A stretch of 64,000 bases of DNA from Chroococcidiopsis sp. TS-821 (GTDB lineage: Bacteria; Cyanobacteriota; Cyanobacteriia; Cyanobacteriales; Chroococcidiopsidaceae), in contig NZ_MVDI01000016.1 of assembly GCF_002939305.1 (NCBI RefSeq), positions 23,628 through 87,627 of the forward strand. The letters are read 5' to 3'. The notes beneath the pieces were generated by a model. The model had not been told where the DNA came from, did not search any database, and saw only the letters and a program-made list of their open reading frames with translations. Shown one piece after another: positions 36,866 through 45,420 of the stretch. Within the stretch, counting starts at the first letter, position 1, and each line of letters begins with the position of its first letter. A program made the translations under genes and the position numbers.

Positions 36866-37800
36866 CTCACTACCGGTGGTACGATCGCCCAACTGAGATC
36901 GACATTGTTCATTTCTACTTGCGATAGTTTGGCATCGAGTAAATTGGCTCCCCGCAGGATTGCTGCATTGAGATTTACATCTGTGAGAACCGCACGCTGC
37001 AAATCGGCTCCACTCAAGTTTGTCTTACTCAAGTTTGCCCAACTCAAATCTGCTTCAGTTAAATTGGCAGTAGTCAGTTCTGCTTGCTCCAAATTAGCTC
37101 CTCGTAGATTTGCCAAAATTGCTTTAGCGGCGATTAGATTAGCACGATGTAAATTGACTCCTGTTAAGTTCGCGCCACTCAAATTTGCTTGCGATAAGTT
37201 AGCTTCACTGAGATTCGCGCCTTCTAAATTCGTTCTACTCAAATCGGCGGCGGTTAAGTCACTGGCAATTAACTCGGCGCGTTCTAGCTGTGTACCACAC
37301 AAGTGCGATCGCATCAACTTTGTTGCTGTAAGATTGGCGCGATTTAAATTAGCATCAACTATTACGGCTTCGGTTAAATTTGCTTGATTTAATTGAACTC
37401 CACTTAAATTCGCTTTGCTCAAGTCTGCTTGTGCTAGATTCGCCTCGTGTAAATTCGCACGGCTTAAGTTAGCTTCACACAATATTGCTTTGTTGAGGTT
37501 GGCACGCCACAAATTGACACCACTGAGATCTGCACCTGTTAAATTGGCAGCAGTTAAATCTACTCCAACCAAATGACTGCCGTTAAAGCGAGTCGCCACC
37601 ATATTAGCTTGCTTGAGGATAACGCCATTCAAGTCGGCTCCTACTAAAATTGACCGACTCAAATCTGTAGCCTCTAAGATTGCTCGTTTGAGGACTATGC
37701 CACTTAAATTGACTTCCTGCAAGGATGCGTGACTCAGATCGACATTAGGAAAGTAGCGTTCTCCTGCGGCGTATCGCTTCAGGAGTTCTTTAGCTTCCAT
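36859..37800 (-). CDS. Pentapeptide-repeat protein
   Basis: A 313-residue protein made almost wholly of A(D/N)LXX pentapeptides from about residue 20 to 305 (for example ANLTGADLSGVNLWRANLNK), which fold into a right-handed beta-helix. There is no transmembrane segment or extra domain. The fold acts as a scaffold or DNA mimic in other proteins, but nothing here fixes a target. Its start overlaps the end of the Rieske ferredoxin gene by 11 bases, so it is the third gene of the ferritin-Rieske-pentapeptide operon. Confidence 0.93.
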   Translation of the reverse strand: MEAKELLKRYAAGERYFPNVDLSHASLQEVNLSGIVLKRAILEATDLSRSILVGADLNGVILKQANMVATRFNGSHLVGVDLTAANLTGADLSGVNLWRANLNKAILCEANLSRANLHEANLAQADLSKANLSGVQLNQANLTEAVIVDANLNRANLTATKLMRSHLCGTQLERAELIASDLTAADLSRTNLEGANLSEANLSQANLSGANLTGVNLHRANLIAAKAILANLRGANLEQAELTTANLTEADLSWANLSKTNLSGADLQRAVLTDVNLNAAILRGANLLDAKLSQVEMNNVDLSWAIVPPVVSH

Positions 37801-38143
37801 GAATTTTTACCTGCACATATTGCTCAACAATGCGCACTGAATAAGTACGCAACGGTTCAAGCTGTTGACGTAAATGTGGTAGAGCTTCTAAAGGATAGAC
37901 GCATCGCGGATAAACGTTTTCTCCAGTCCGAATATCGTATTGAAAATGATGCCAGGGACAGTCGATCAATCCTTGCCATACGGTTGCTTTTGCCAGCGAT
38001 CGTTGTTGGTGTCCGCACAAGCCTTGTAAGGCGTAAAATTGACCGCGATCGTTGACGATCAAAATTGGTAAGTTTTCTACTTGTACGAGTTTTGTTGTCC
38101 CTGGCGGGATGTCATCTATTTTGGCAACACTGATATAGCACAC
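37790..38143 (-). CDS. Rieske-type 2Fe-2S ferredoxin
   Basis: A 117-residue soluble Rieske protein. The cluster ligands are Cys-Gly-His in GLCGHQQRSLA and Cys-Pro-Trp-His in LIDCPWHHFQYD, the NirD/ferredoxin-subunit type, without a membrane anchor. It is an electron carrier. It lies between a ferritin-like gene (21-base gap) and a pentapeptide gene (overlap) on one strand, which suggests it serves the ferritin, perhaps reducing stored ferric iron as Bfd does in other bacteria. That role is inference. Confidence 0.92.
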   Translation of the reverse strand: MCYISVAKIDDIPPGTTKLVQVENLPILIVNDRGQFYALQGLCGHQQRSLAKATVWQGLIDCPWHHFQYDIRTGENVYPRCVYPLEALPHLRQQLEPLRTYSVRIVEQYVQVKIHGS

Positions 38144-38164
38144 AGCTAGTTATGTAGCTTTGAG

Positions 38165-38842
38165 CTACTTGCCATTGTGGTTGTGAGGTACGACTAAGAA
38201 CCTAGAAGTATAAGGCGACTCTCCTGGCGCACTTCGCCGGAAGTGTCCTGATGGCCCTTCTCCTAAGAACTCGCTAAACCAAGCTTCGTGTTCAATTTCT
38301 TCGTTGAGAATCGCCAGCGATAACTCGTACGTGCGGTGGTCTTTGCCAAAGGTCATGTTGCAGATGTCAGTATAAACGCGAATCGCACACCGCTCTGCCT
38401 CCACTAATACTTGCAATAGTGGTCGAAGATCGCCTTGTTCTACTGCCTGTTTAGCTTCGAGGACTGCGGTTTGTGACTCTTCGCTACCGCCACTTGTAAA
38501 CCCAACGCGGGGTGTAGCATCGTCATTATTTTGACGACGATCGGGGAGATAAGCGTCTGGGCAAGCTGCTTGGTTTGCGAAGTCGCGAATATCACGCGGT
38601 AACTCGCCGCCTAACTCATAAATGCGGGGAACGAGGGCTTCAAAATGGTTGCGATCTTCTAGTCGCGCGTCTTCAATAATTTCTTTGAGACCTTCGCCTT
38701 CAAAACCGATCGCATTCGCGCGCAAAATTGTGTAGTAATAGTAGGTGGTAAACTCTGCTGATGCGGCGCGAACTAACTTATCTAAAAGTTCTTTGACATC
38801 AATTCCCGCTTGTTCCACCATCTGTAGTGCTACTTTACCCAT
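38165..38842 (-). CDS. Ferritin-like protein (Dps-like/bacterioferritin superfamily)
   Basis: A 225-residue four-helix-bundle protein. Di-iron ligand candidates are in [38 protein letters not shown] and [15 protein letters not shown], the E...ExxH...E...ExxH spacing of ferritins. A loop insertion (about residues 95-130, [15 protein letters not shown]) and a 30-residue tail distinguish it from classical Dps. It probably stores iron or protects against peroxide. A full anti-SD complement AAGGAGGT lies 5 bases before the ATG, implying strong translation. It is the first gene of the operon with the Rieske protein. Confidence 0.85.
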   Translation of the reverse strand: MGKVALQMVEQAGIDVKELLDKLVRAASAEFTTYYYYTILRANAIGFEGEGLKEIIEDARLEDRNHFEALVPRIYELGGELPRDIRDFANQAACPDAYLPDRRQNNDDATPRVGFTSGGSEESQTAVLEAKQAVEQGDLRPLLQVLVEAERCAIRVYTDICNMTFGKDHRTYELSLAILNEEIEHEAWFSEFLGEGPSGHFRRSAPGESPYTSRFLVVPHNHNGK

Positions 38843-38847
38843 GGGGA

Positions 38848-38855
38848 ACCTCCTT
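38848..38855 (-). promoter_or_regulatory. Perfect Shine-Dalgarno of the ferritin-like gene
   Basis: AAGGAGGT on the minus strand, five bases upstream of the ATG at 38842. This is an unusually complete ribosome binding site for a cyanobacterium. Confidence 0.8.
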
Positions 38856-39139
38856 GTAGGATTTAATCGATTTTTAAATGTTTTTTTTAAAACTCAATGC
38901 AATAGAATTGACTGTTGCGTACCCAAGCCAAAAAAAATCGCATAATTGAGTGTAGCTGCCACCTGCACTCCAGTTCACACCTTATTTTTATTTAGTGGCA
39001 AACTACACTTTAAGCAGTAAATTTGTGAGATGTGGCTTTATGAGTAGAATTTCTACTGCATATTGCCTACATTTTCGATCTTGCCTAAATAGATCGCAAA
39101 CGTGTTGACTTCGATAAAAAAGTTAAAGTAATTGTTGAC

Positions 39140-40741
39140 TTAACTTAATTGAGCAACAAGTTGATTTTGCAACAAGATTTGATTTGTGAATAAGTCCTCA
39201 ACTGTAATGCGTAAAAATCGCTGCTGATCGACTTGAAATAATACTTTAATGCGATCGCTTCCTGGGTAACCAGGCGGTGTTAGTTGAGCAATTGATCGCG
39301 CACCATCTCGGTCGTTGAGTGGTTTGACTTGACTTTGCCCGCTATCAAGACGACGCGTTATTAAGCGATCGCCATCAAAATAAACTTCAGTTCCGCCCGT
39401 TTCTTGCCCTAATTCGCCGATAATTAATTCAATACTCGGCTGATTTTCTACGGAAGCACCTAATACAAGTTCTACTGGCTCGCTCATCGGATAAGGTTGT
39501 CCAGCTTTAATCAGAGGATGCCACTTGTGAGTATTTTGCCGTCGATCCCAATAGCGCACGCCGTAGCTATGATAAAGAAAATCTTTAATTTCTATTCCTT
39601 GACTGAGTTGTAAAGCACCGTGAGCGATCGCTTCAAAAGGCTTTTCACAGCGAATTTTTGCCGCATCAAAGTACTGTTGTATCCACGTTTGTACGGCTGG
39701 CATTTGTGCTGTACCGCCGACGAGTAATACGGCATTAATATCAGCAACTTCTAGCCCTTGTCGTCGTGCTTGTTGCAAAAGTTGCGTCATTGATTCATCT
39801 AATCGCTCAAAAAATGCGTGTTCTTGCAAAATATTTTCTAAACTTGCGCGGTCTAACTCTAGTTGATAACTTTCAAAGGTTTCATCATTAAAATAAACCT
39901 CACTTGCTTGGGGTTGCGTTGATAATTGAATCTTCAATTTTTCTGCAAGTCGCGTCGTTAAGGAATTGACAACTAAACCTTGCGTTGCGGCAAAATAATC
40001 AACCAACCAATTATCAATATCAGAACCACCAAGATTTTGCCCTGCTTTGGCAAGTACCCGCGCCGTCTTAGGTTTTTGCCCTGATTTCTCGCTAAATAAC
40101 TTATCGCCCCATTTCAGCACAAAGCCTAGTGGTTTTTTCCCTGGTTGTGTACCACTATCGAGCTTTACTAAAGATAGATCAAGAGTTCCACCGCCAAAGT
40201 CAACAACGAGCAAATTCTCTCGATCGGCTAAACCATAACCTAAAGCAGCAGCGGTTGGTTCGTCAATTAGCCGCACTTGTTCGACTGCTAGCGATTGACA
40301 AACGGCTCCTAACCAGTGACGATAAGCTTCAAAGCTATCGACAGGTACAGTCAATACGAGAGAATTAGCAACATCCGGAGTTTCGGCATTGAGTGTTGTA
40401 ATAATTTGCGTGAGAAACCATTGTCCTACTTGCTCAAACGTGATAACTTCGCCATCAAGTTCAGGGAGAAATCCTTGAATATCTGTTCCAATTCCGCGTT
40501 TGAAGCTACGGAAAAATCGCGGGTTACTTGTAAGATCAAGTCCGCGATCGCGTACTGCTTGCCCGACAATCACCTTTTTTTGGGCTGCATCTTCCACATA
40601 CACCAAACTCGGAACCAAAGGCGGATTTAACCCTTGTTGTACCGAAAGCCCTGCTAAACTAACTGTTTCTGGCTTTTGCGTTATGGGATTCCAACGCGCT
40701 ATACAAGTGTTACTCGTACCAAAATCGATTGCGATCGCCAT
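39140..40741 (-). CDS. Hsp70-family protein (DnaK-like ATPase with short C-terminus)
   Basis: A 533-residue actin-fold ATPase. Phosphate 1 is MAIAIDFGTSNTCIARW, phosphate 2 is LLVVDFGGGTLDLSLV, RLIDEPTAAALGYG is the connect motif, and AVLLVGGTAQMPAVQ is the adenosine motif. After about residue 390 the sequence departs from DnaK: there is no typical substrate-binding lid, only about 140 residues of beta-rich sequence. It is therefore an Hsp70 homologue of the YegD/HscC-like class, not the housekeeping chaperone. Its client is unknown. It is monocistronic. Confidence 0.9.
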   Translation of the reverse strand: MAIAIDFGTSNTCIARWNPITQKPETVSLAGLSVQQGLNPPLVPSLVYVEDAAQKKVIVGQAVRDRGLDLTSNPRFFRSFKRGIGTDIQGFLPELDGEVITFEQVGQWFLTQIITTLNAETPDVANSLVLTVPVDSFEAYRHWLGAVCQSLAVEQVRLIDEPTAAALGYGLADRENLLVVDFGGGTLDLSLVKLDSGTQPGKKPLGFVLKWGDKLFSEKSGQKPKTARVLAKAGQNLGGSDIDNWLVDYFAATQGLVVNSLTTRLAEKLKIQLSTQPQASEVYFNDETFESYQLELDRASLENILQEHAFFERLDESMTQLLQQARRQGLEVADINAVLLVGGTAQMPAVQTWIQQYFDAAKIRCEKPFEAIAHGALQLSQGIEIKDFLYHSYGVRYWDRRQNTHKWHPLIKAGQPYPMSEPVELVLGASVENQPSIELIIGELGQETGGTEVYFDGDRLITRRLDSGQSQVKPLNDRDGARSIAQLTPPGYPGSDRIKVLFQVDQQRFLRITVEDLFTNQILLQNQLVAQLS

Positions 40742-40827
40742 TCAACTATCTACTATGCTTTAATTCCTCATCTTATTCATACTATTTACTGTAAGTACAG
40801 GAACATTTAAATTAGTTGGTCAGAGGT

Positions 40828-40848
40828 GGTAATGGGTAATGGGTAATA
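40828..40848. repeat. Tandem heptamer repeat (GGTAATN)x3
   Basis: GGTAATG, GGTAATG, GGTAATA plus a degenerate fourth unit, between the Hsp70-like and uvsE genes. Confidence 0.85.
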
Positions 40849-40873
40849 GGTATGGTTTTGATATTGAGAAGTC

Positions 40874-41821
40874 TTAACTAGCCACTAGCCACTCTTGTTG
40901 TAATAAGGCAATCGCTTCTTCTTTGGCTTTGGCTTCAATTTCAATCCAGGGGGCTTCGCGGTAGACGCTGGGCATTGTTGTAATTAGGTTACTGTGCTTG
41001 CGATCGTTAAAAGCGGTTTCACCGTTGGAAATATGCACCAATTGCCAATCTGGATTTTCCCAAGTGTCGCGCGCTGCATAAAACATTTCTGCAACCGAGG
41101 GATCTTCGTAGCTACTTAATTTTTCGTGACAGATATGATGATGCGCGTCAAACACCATTGGTATAGCTGTCTTTTGACACACTTCTAAAATTTCCTTGGC
41201 GCTATAAGCATATTCATCGTTCTCAAACGTTAAACGACTTTTAATTTCTACTGGTAATTCGTTCACAACTTGAATCAGTTGTTCTGGACGTTGCGCTTTA
41301 CCACCATGAATATTCATTAAAGACCAATGCGATCGCGGTAATCCCAATAAGTCTAAATCTTGGGAATGGCGTTGCAAAATTTGAATACTCGATTGCACAA
41401 CGCTAGGGGAATCGGAACTTAATACAACGTACTGATCGGGATGCAGCACGATCCGAATTCCTAATTCTGCGGCGCGTTGTCCGATTTTACCCAACTCATC
41501 GCGCATTTGTTCTAAGACTTGTGCGCCGATTTGATCTTCCCAATCGTTCAAAGGAAATAAACTTGAGGAGGCGCGATACAGCTTGATGTCGCGTTGCTGA
41601 CAAAACGAAAGCGCTTTGTGGAGGCGACTGAGATTATCGGTGTAAATATCTTTGAGCGTGCTTTCCCGTTGGCTATCACTCAGTGTGAGATATCGCGTAC
41701 GCGTAATTGTGCGGAAGCGGACTTCTTTAGAAAAGGTGACACACACTAAACCAAGATGCGGTTGCGGCGATCGCACTGCTGAAGCTGTCTTAGGCAAATT
41801 ATTTAGCTCAATTGCTGCCAT
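40874..41821 (-). CDS. uvsE: UV DNA damage endonuclease UvsE
   Basis: A 315-residue TIM-barrel metalloenzyme that nicks DNA 5' of UV photoproducts, independent of UvrABC. It shows LGLVCVTFSKEVRFRTITRT, YRASSSLFPL, IVLHPDQYVVLSS, LMNIHGGK, LTFENDEYAYS and VFDAHHHICHE, which carry the metal ligands and the family signature. The length is normal. UvsE is patchily distributed in bacteria and common in radiation- and desiccation-tolerant cyanobacteria and Deinococcus. Together with uvrA it gives two UV repair routes in this window. Confidence 0.94.
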   Translation of the reverse strand: MAAIELNNLPKTASAVRSPQPHLGLVCVTFSKEVRFRTITRTRYLTLSDSQRESTLKDIYTDNLSRLHKALSFCQQRDIKLYRASSSLFPLNDWEDQIGAQVLEQMRDELGKIGQRAAELGIRIVLHPDQYVVLSSDSPSVVQSSIQILQRHSQDLDLLGLPRSHWSLMNIHGGKAQRPEQLIQVVNELPVEIKSRLTFENDEYAYSAKEILEVCQKTAIPMVFDAHHHICHEKLSSYEDPSVAEMFYAARDTWENPDWQLVHISNGETAFNDRKHSNLITTMPSVYREAPWIEIEAKAKEEAIALLQQEWLVAS

Positions 41822-42278
41822 TTATTATTTTTTGTTAACTACATTCTTATTCAACTAAGCTTTGCACAGGAAAAGTAGTACCTCCAGGAAGAATCGGCTG
41901 CGATCGCAACTATGTTAGGTATTGGCGATAGCAATTGTTTATCTTTCTGTTGATAGAAGACAATTTTTGTCATCTACCTTTCTATGTATTTATTAAAAAT
42001 AGTAAATCCCCCTCAAAGTGTGTTGCTTTGTGTCACAAACCTTGCGTTTTTAACTGAGTGAGGCTTTAGGAACGCCTATTTGTATGACTTTATCCCAGTT
42101 TGTCAATAAAGCTACAAAGTGTCTTTTTGTCAAGTATCTGAAATACTTCTTTAGGCTAATGGCGGACAAATGAAATATTTCTTAACCTGGGGAGGCAAAG
42201 CGAGTAACGAGGATCACAATCCTGCTGACTCCTGAACTATGCAATTACAGCGTTACTTGACCGCAAGGCGTCAAACTT
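41822..42278. other. 457-base intergenic region with a possible structured leader
   Basis: No larger gene is visible. Near its end, AGTAACG (about 42201-42207) can pair with CGTTACT (about 42252-42258) around a GC-richer segment containing GAGGATCACAATCCT. This lies directly upstream of a small membrane-protein ORF and could be a structured 5' leader. I recognise no known riboswitch. Confidence 0.3.
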
Positions 42279-42506
42279 ATGAACAATCAGCAATCAGCAG
42301 ATGCTGCGATCTTTTTAGGAAACCTCAAAAATGGAATATGGCTGTTGGGGATATCTTCGTGGCTATTTGGTATCACAGATAGAACCATTGCTTCTTTTTC
42401 GGATGGTTACTTGTCTGCAATAGATATTATTCAGTTATTTACTGCATCATTCTTTTTCGTCAGTTGGCTATTTCTCAAGCCAACATCAAAAATCCAGACT
42501 CGATAG
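42279..42506 (+). CDS. Small two-helix membrane protein
   Basis: A 75-residue ORF with two hydrophobic segments (IWLLGISSWLFGI and IIQLFTASFFFVSWLFL) and a basic tail ending KIQTR. It has no known signature. Convergent with the cyclooxygenase-like gene, 8 bases between stops. Support is the plausible topology and the lack of any competing frame; moderate doubt remains. Confidence 0.5.
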   Translation: MNNQQSADAAIFLGNLKNGIWLLGISSWLFGITDRTIASFSDGYLSAIDIIQLFTASFFFVSWLFLKPTSKIQTR

Positions 42507-42514
42507 CATTACCT

Positions 42515-44068
42515 TTAACTTACTTGTGTCATCGAAACTAGAAAGCGCTTATTTGTCGATGGAATGTTACGATGTAAAATCTCTGTAAGACTTTGAGTGT
42601 CTTGAATGATTTTCATCCCAATCGGAGAGAAGGTTTTTTCGTTAAACACGTTCTCTGCAAGTAAAGGATTCGTCAAGGCTTGCGAAAAGGCATCAATGCC
42701 CACCAGTCTACCAATCAAAGGAGACAAAGCAGAATTTGGGCGTGTATCTTCAGCAAACAGTCCTACATAGTATTCAATATTATCAACATGACCGTATAAA
42801 GCTTTCAGATCCTTTTGCGTGCCTTCATCTTCCGTAATTTGATTGAAGTCGGTCACTCTCGGAAACTTGCACATTTCTCTGTAATCGTTGTAGCTTGCTA
42901 ACTGGGTATCGCGTCCTAATTGAATACTGTTGATGTCGGTGTTAAGAATAAATTGAGGAGTGTTATGCAAGCCGATATCACCAGCAGGTTGCTTAGAAGC
43001 TGCGTCGAATAGTATTCCTAAGCCTTTATTGGTAATTAAATCATTATTCCATTGTGTTTTTGCTATAGGAATTTCTGTATCATCGAGCACAACTTTGTCT
43101 GGTACAAGACTGTGCCAGCGATACAATAAGTTGAACTCTACTGTCATCCAATTTTGGCGATACCACTTTTCGTTTGTAAATGCAGTTGGATCGAGAATGA
43201 ACTTGAAGTGATACGGAGTAATGTGATTAATATACTCTTCAATGACAATTTTAATTAGCAAGACAATGACGATATTTCTCGCGGTTTGAAAGAGTCGTTC
43301 GTCATCCCAATCTTTGTACGCTTGTGCTAAGACATCACAAATTCGGTTATGTTCCCTTAGAAACAGGGTATTCATCATCACATAGCCAATCTGGACGTTA
43401 CCGCGTTCGTTACCCATGGCAAATAGGTGGTTCTTTTGCTCTGGAGTCGTCCATTCTTCCCGAAAAATTGGTGGAGGTAATTCTTTAAATTCTTCCCTGA
43501 CTTGTCCGTTTTCAAAGTAGTAAGGAGGATAGTCTTCACCATTGATTGTTTGATAGCGTAACTTGCCTTTCTGGTGTAATCTTAGAATATTAGTAATATC
43601 TTTATTTAAGCCATACAAGGGGCTAATATCGATTTCGTGATTAGAAGTATTTTTTAAGTTATTATTTCTATCAGTCCGTAAAAAACCATCGGTAAACCAC
43701 TGCGCAAAGTAGGAAAACAACAGCGTAGATTTGGGAGATAAAATTGCGTTGCCTTTACGCAAAAATAAGTTTTCGGCGATCGCTTCAGGTGTTGGTAATT
43801 TCGTGTAATCTCGCGCAACTGGGGGTAGATGTCGTCCGCTGTATCTTCTATCGGTTAAGGAATCCCATGATGTATAAGGTGCCATTGTGCTGAAGGGATA
43901 CGGACGAGTTGGAATTTTATAAATGGCGTTGTTGATGAGGAATTTATTAATTTTGCGTTTGAGGTACTCATTTTTTTGCACTAAGTTCCAAAACCACTTG
44001 AAGTGCGTTAAAATATAGTACTCAATATTATTTCTCAAGCCGTCCTTTGCGGTACTCCTTCTCTTCAT
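42515..44068 (-). CDS. Cyclooxygenase-like animal-type haem peroxidase
   Basis: About 517 residues from ATG 44068; an upstream ATG at 44182 adds 38 residues without homology. The protein follows prostaglandin H synthase closely: FAQWFTDGF, KLRYQTINGEDYPP, LFLREHNRICD, DERLFQTAR, KIVIEEYI, EFNLLYRWHSLVPD and DAFSQALTNPLL. YRWH retains the PGHS radical Tyr (YHWH) and the proximal haem His, and the Ser of FSLKG is kept. However, PGHS FAQHFTHQF carries the distal His at its last His, and here that position is Asp (WFTDGF). The protein is thus probably a fatty-acid oxygenase with weak or no peroxidase activity. It lacks the EGF domain and signal peptide of animal enzymes. Confidence 0.85.
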   Translation of the reverse strand: MKRRSTAKDGLRNNIEYYILTHFKWFWNLVQKNEYLKRKINKFLINNAIYKIPTRPYPFSTMAPYTSWDSLTDRRYSGRHLPPVARDYTKLPTPEAIAENLFLRKGNAILSPKSTLLFSYFAQWFTDGFLRTDRNNNLKNTSNHEIDISPLYGLNKDITNILRLHQKGKLRYQTINGEDYPPYYFENGQVREEFKELPPPIFREEWTTPEQKNHLFAMGNERGNVQIGYVMMNTLFLREHNRICDVLAQAYKDWDDERLFQTARNIVIVLLIKIVIEEYINHITPYHFKFILDPTAFTNEKWYRQNWMTVEFNLLYRWHSLVPDKVVLDDTEIPIAKTQWNNDLITNKGLGILFDAASKQPAGDIGLHNTPQFILNTDINSIQLGRDTQLASYNDYREMCKFPRVTDFNQITEDEGTQKDLKALYGHVDNIEYYVGLFAEDTRPNSALSPLIGRLVGIDAFSQALTNPLLAENVFNEKTFSPIGMKIIQDTQSLTEILHRNIPSTNKRFLVSMTQVS

Positions 44069-44294
44069 AGCAGCGCTCACTTGTTGAGTATGATCCCTAT
44101 TGCTGATGCTGGCAAAGACGCAATACGAACGTGAATTCGACAGCCTAGCGATTAAAATCGCCGCTAGAGAAACTAAGTCCACTTAAACCAAGTGGTCTCA
44201 ACTGCTAGCTTTTCTTCGTCGAACTGACGTTATATCAACGGTAAGGAGTAACTACAGAAGAACTAGGAAAATTCCTGAAAAGTTGCGACGTGTC

Positions 44295-44996
44295 TTATCG
44301 ACGAGAAGATACTGATTCTCTTTCAACCTGAGCGTGACGATGGCGACGTTGCTGCCAAACTCGCAAGCTGAGAATACACGCAACTAACCACACTGCTCCT
44401 GCTGCGTAACCTCCGATGACGTCAGTAGGCCAATGCACTCCTAAGTATATGCGACTAAACCCGATCGCAAAAACTAATAAAACTGTAATGCTCGTAATTA
44501 ATTTCTGTCGTTGCGGAAAGTAACCTGTAAGTATATAACTAATTAAACCGTAGACAACGAGTGACATCAGCGCATGACCGCTAGGAAAGCTGTAGTCTCT
44601 CAAAAGAATAAATTGCTCCCATAACGCTGGTCTTTCGCGGGTAAAGACTGGTTTGAGAACAAACTGAAGTAACAGCGCGCCGAGGTAAGCGATCGCTAAT
44701 GTATTTGCAGCCGATCGCCGCTGATGTCTGTACAACCACACTCCCAACACCAGACAGATAATAAACAGTATGGTTGGATCGCCCAAAAATGTTGTTCCCA
44801 TCATTGCCTGGTCGAATAATGGGTTATGAATACCTCGCATTGCCAGCATAATTGCTGTATCAAAGGCATTCGTTTGTTGTTGTAAAACTCGTCGCGCTAG
44901 TCGCGCAAATATCCATAGCGATAATACTGAAACGAGTATCCCAATAACTCTAATGCGGAATACTCGTAAAGAAAGTTTTGCCAGCTTGGAACGCAT
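44295..44996 (-). CDS. PAP2-family membrane phosphatase
   Basis: A 233-residue integral membrane protein with about six helices. The three phosphatase motifs are present: KPVFTRERP (C1), SFPSGHALMS (C2) and SRIYLGVHWPTDVIGG (C3) with both catalytic His. Such enzymes hydrolyse phosphatidic acid, undecaprenyl pyrophosphate or related lipid phosphates; the substrate is not determinable here. The active site should face the periplasm or lumen. It is monocistronic. Confidence 0.92.
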   Translation of the reverse strand: MRSKLAKLSLRVFRIRVIGILVSVLSLWIFARLARRVLQQQTNAFDTAIMLAMRGIHNPLFDQAMMGTTFLGDPTILFIICLVLGVWLYRHQRRSAANTLAIAYLGALLLQFVLKPVFTRERPALWEQFILLRDYSFPSGHALMSLVVYGLISYILTGYFPQRQKLITSITVLLVFAIGFSRIYLGVHWPTDVIGGYAAGAVWLVACILSLRVWQQRRHRHAQVERESVSSRR

Positions 44997-45025
44997 TCAT
45001 ATCAACTTAGACAACTAATTCAAGT

Positions 45026-45259
45026 TTAAGGGAAACTTTCCCAAGCTTGGGCAACTACATCACTTAACCAGCGTCGTTGTTGGATATCGAGTAAACTATC
45101 GTCGGCTAACACTTGAGCCGTTAATTGTTCTAGGGATTGACCTTGAGCGCGGACAATTTTAATGACGCCAGCGATCGCCGCTGCGACTAATTCTTCGTCT
45201 ACGGGTTTTTGGCGCAGTTCGGCAATTTCTTCAGGACTAGCAGGAATGGGATAATGCAT
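45026..45259 (-). CDS. Small cyanobacterial protein of unknown function
   Basis: A 77-residue acidic helical protein (MHYPIPASPEEIAELRQKP, VAAAIAGVIKIVRAQGQSLE, QQRRWLSDVVAQAWESFP). No known domain. It is about 160 bases from the divergent lycopene cyclase gene and 30 bases upstream of the PAP2 gene on the same strand, so it is probably co-transcribed with the phosphatase. Good coding character but no function can be proposed. Confidence 0.65.
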   Translation of the reverse strand: MHYPIPASPEEIAELRQKPVDEELVAAAIAGVIKIVRAQGQSLEQLTAQVLADDSLLDIQQRRWLSDVVAQAWESFP

Positions 45260-45420
45260 AGCGGACTTTTACACAAATAGGGACTACTTTATTAAACTTA
45301 GTTAGATTGTAAACTTTCTTAAAAAAATTCTCAGTTAACTGTATGGGGAAGTTTAGCGCAAATTGTGATTTTGTCAACTCTATCTGCATAAATAATTAAC
45401 TCGGAGTTAAGATCAGCAAA

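Noticed and set aside
36905..37387. 160-codon open frame on the plus strand
   Set aside because: Antisense of pentapeptide repeats; its periodicity mirrors the real gene.
41822..42278. Known riboswitch upstream of the small membrane-protein ORF
   Set aside because: I could match no established riboswitch consensus, so only a possible structured leader is noted.
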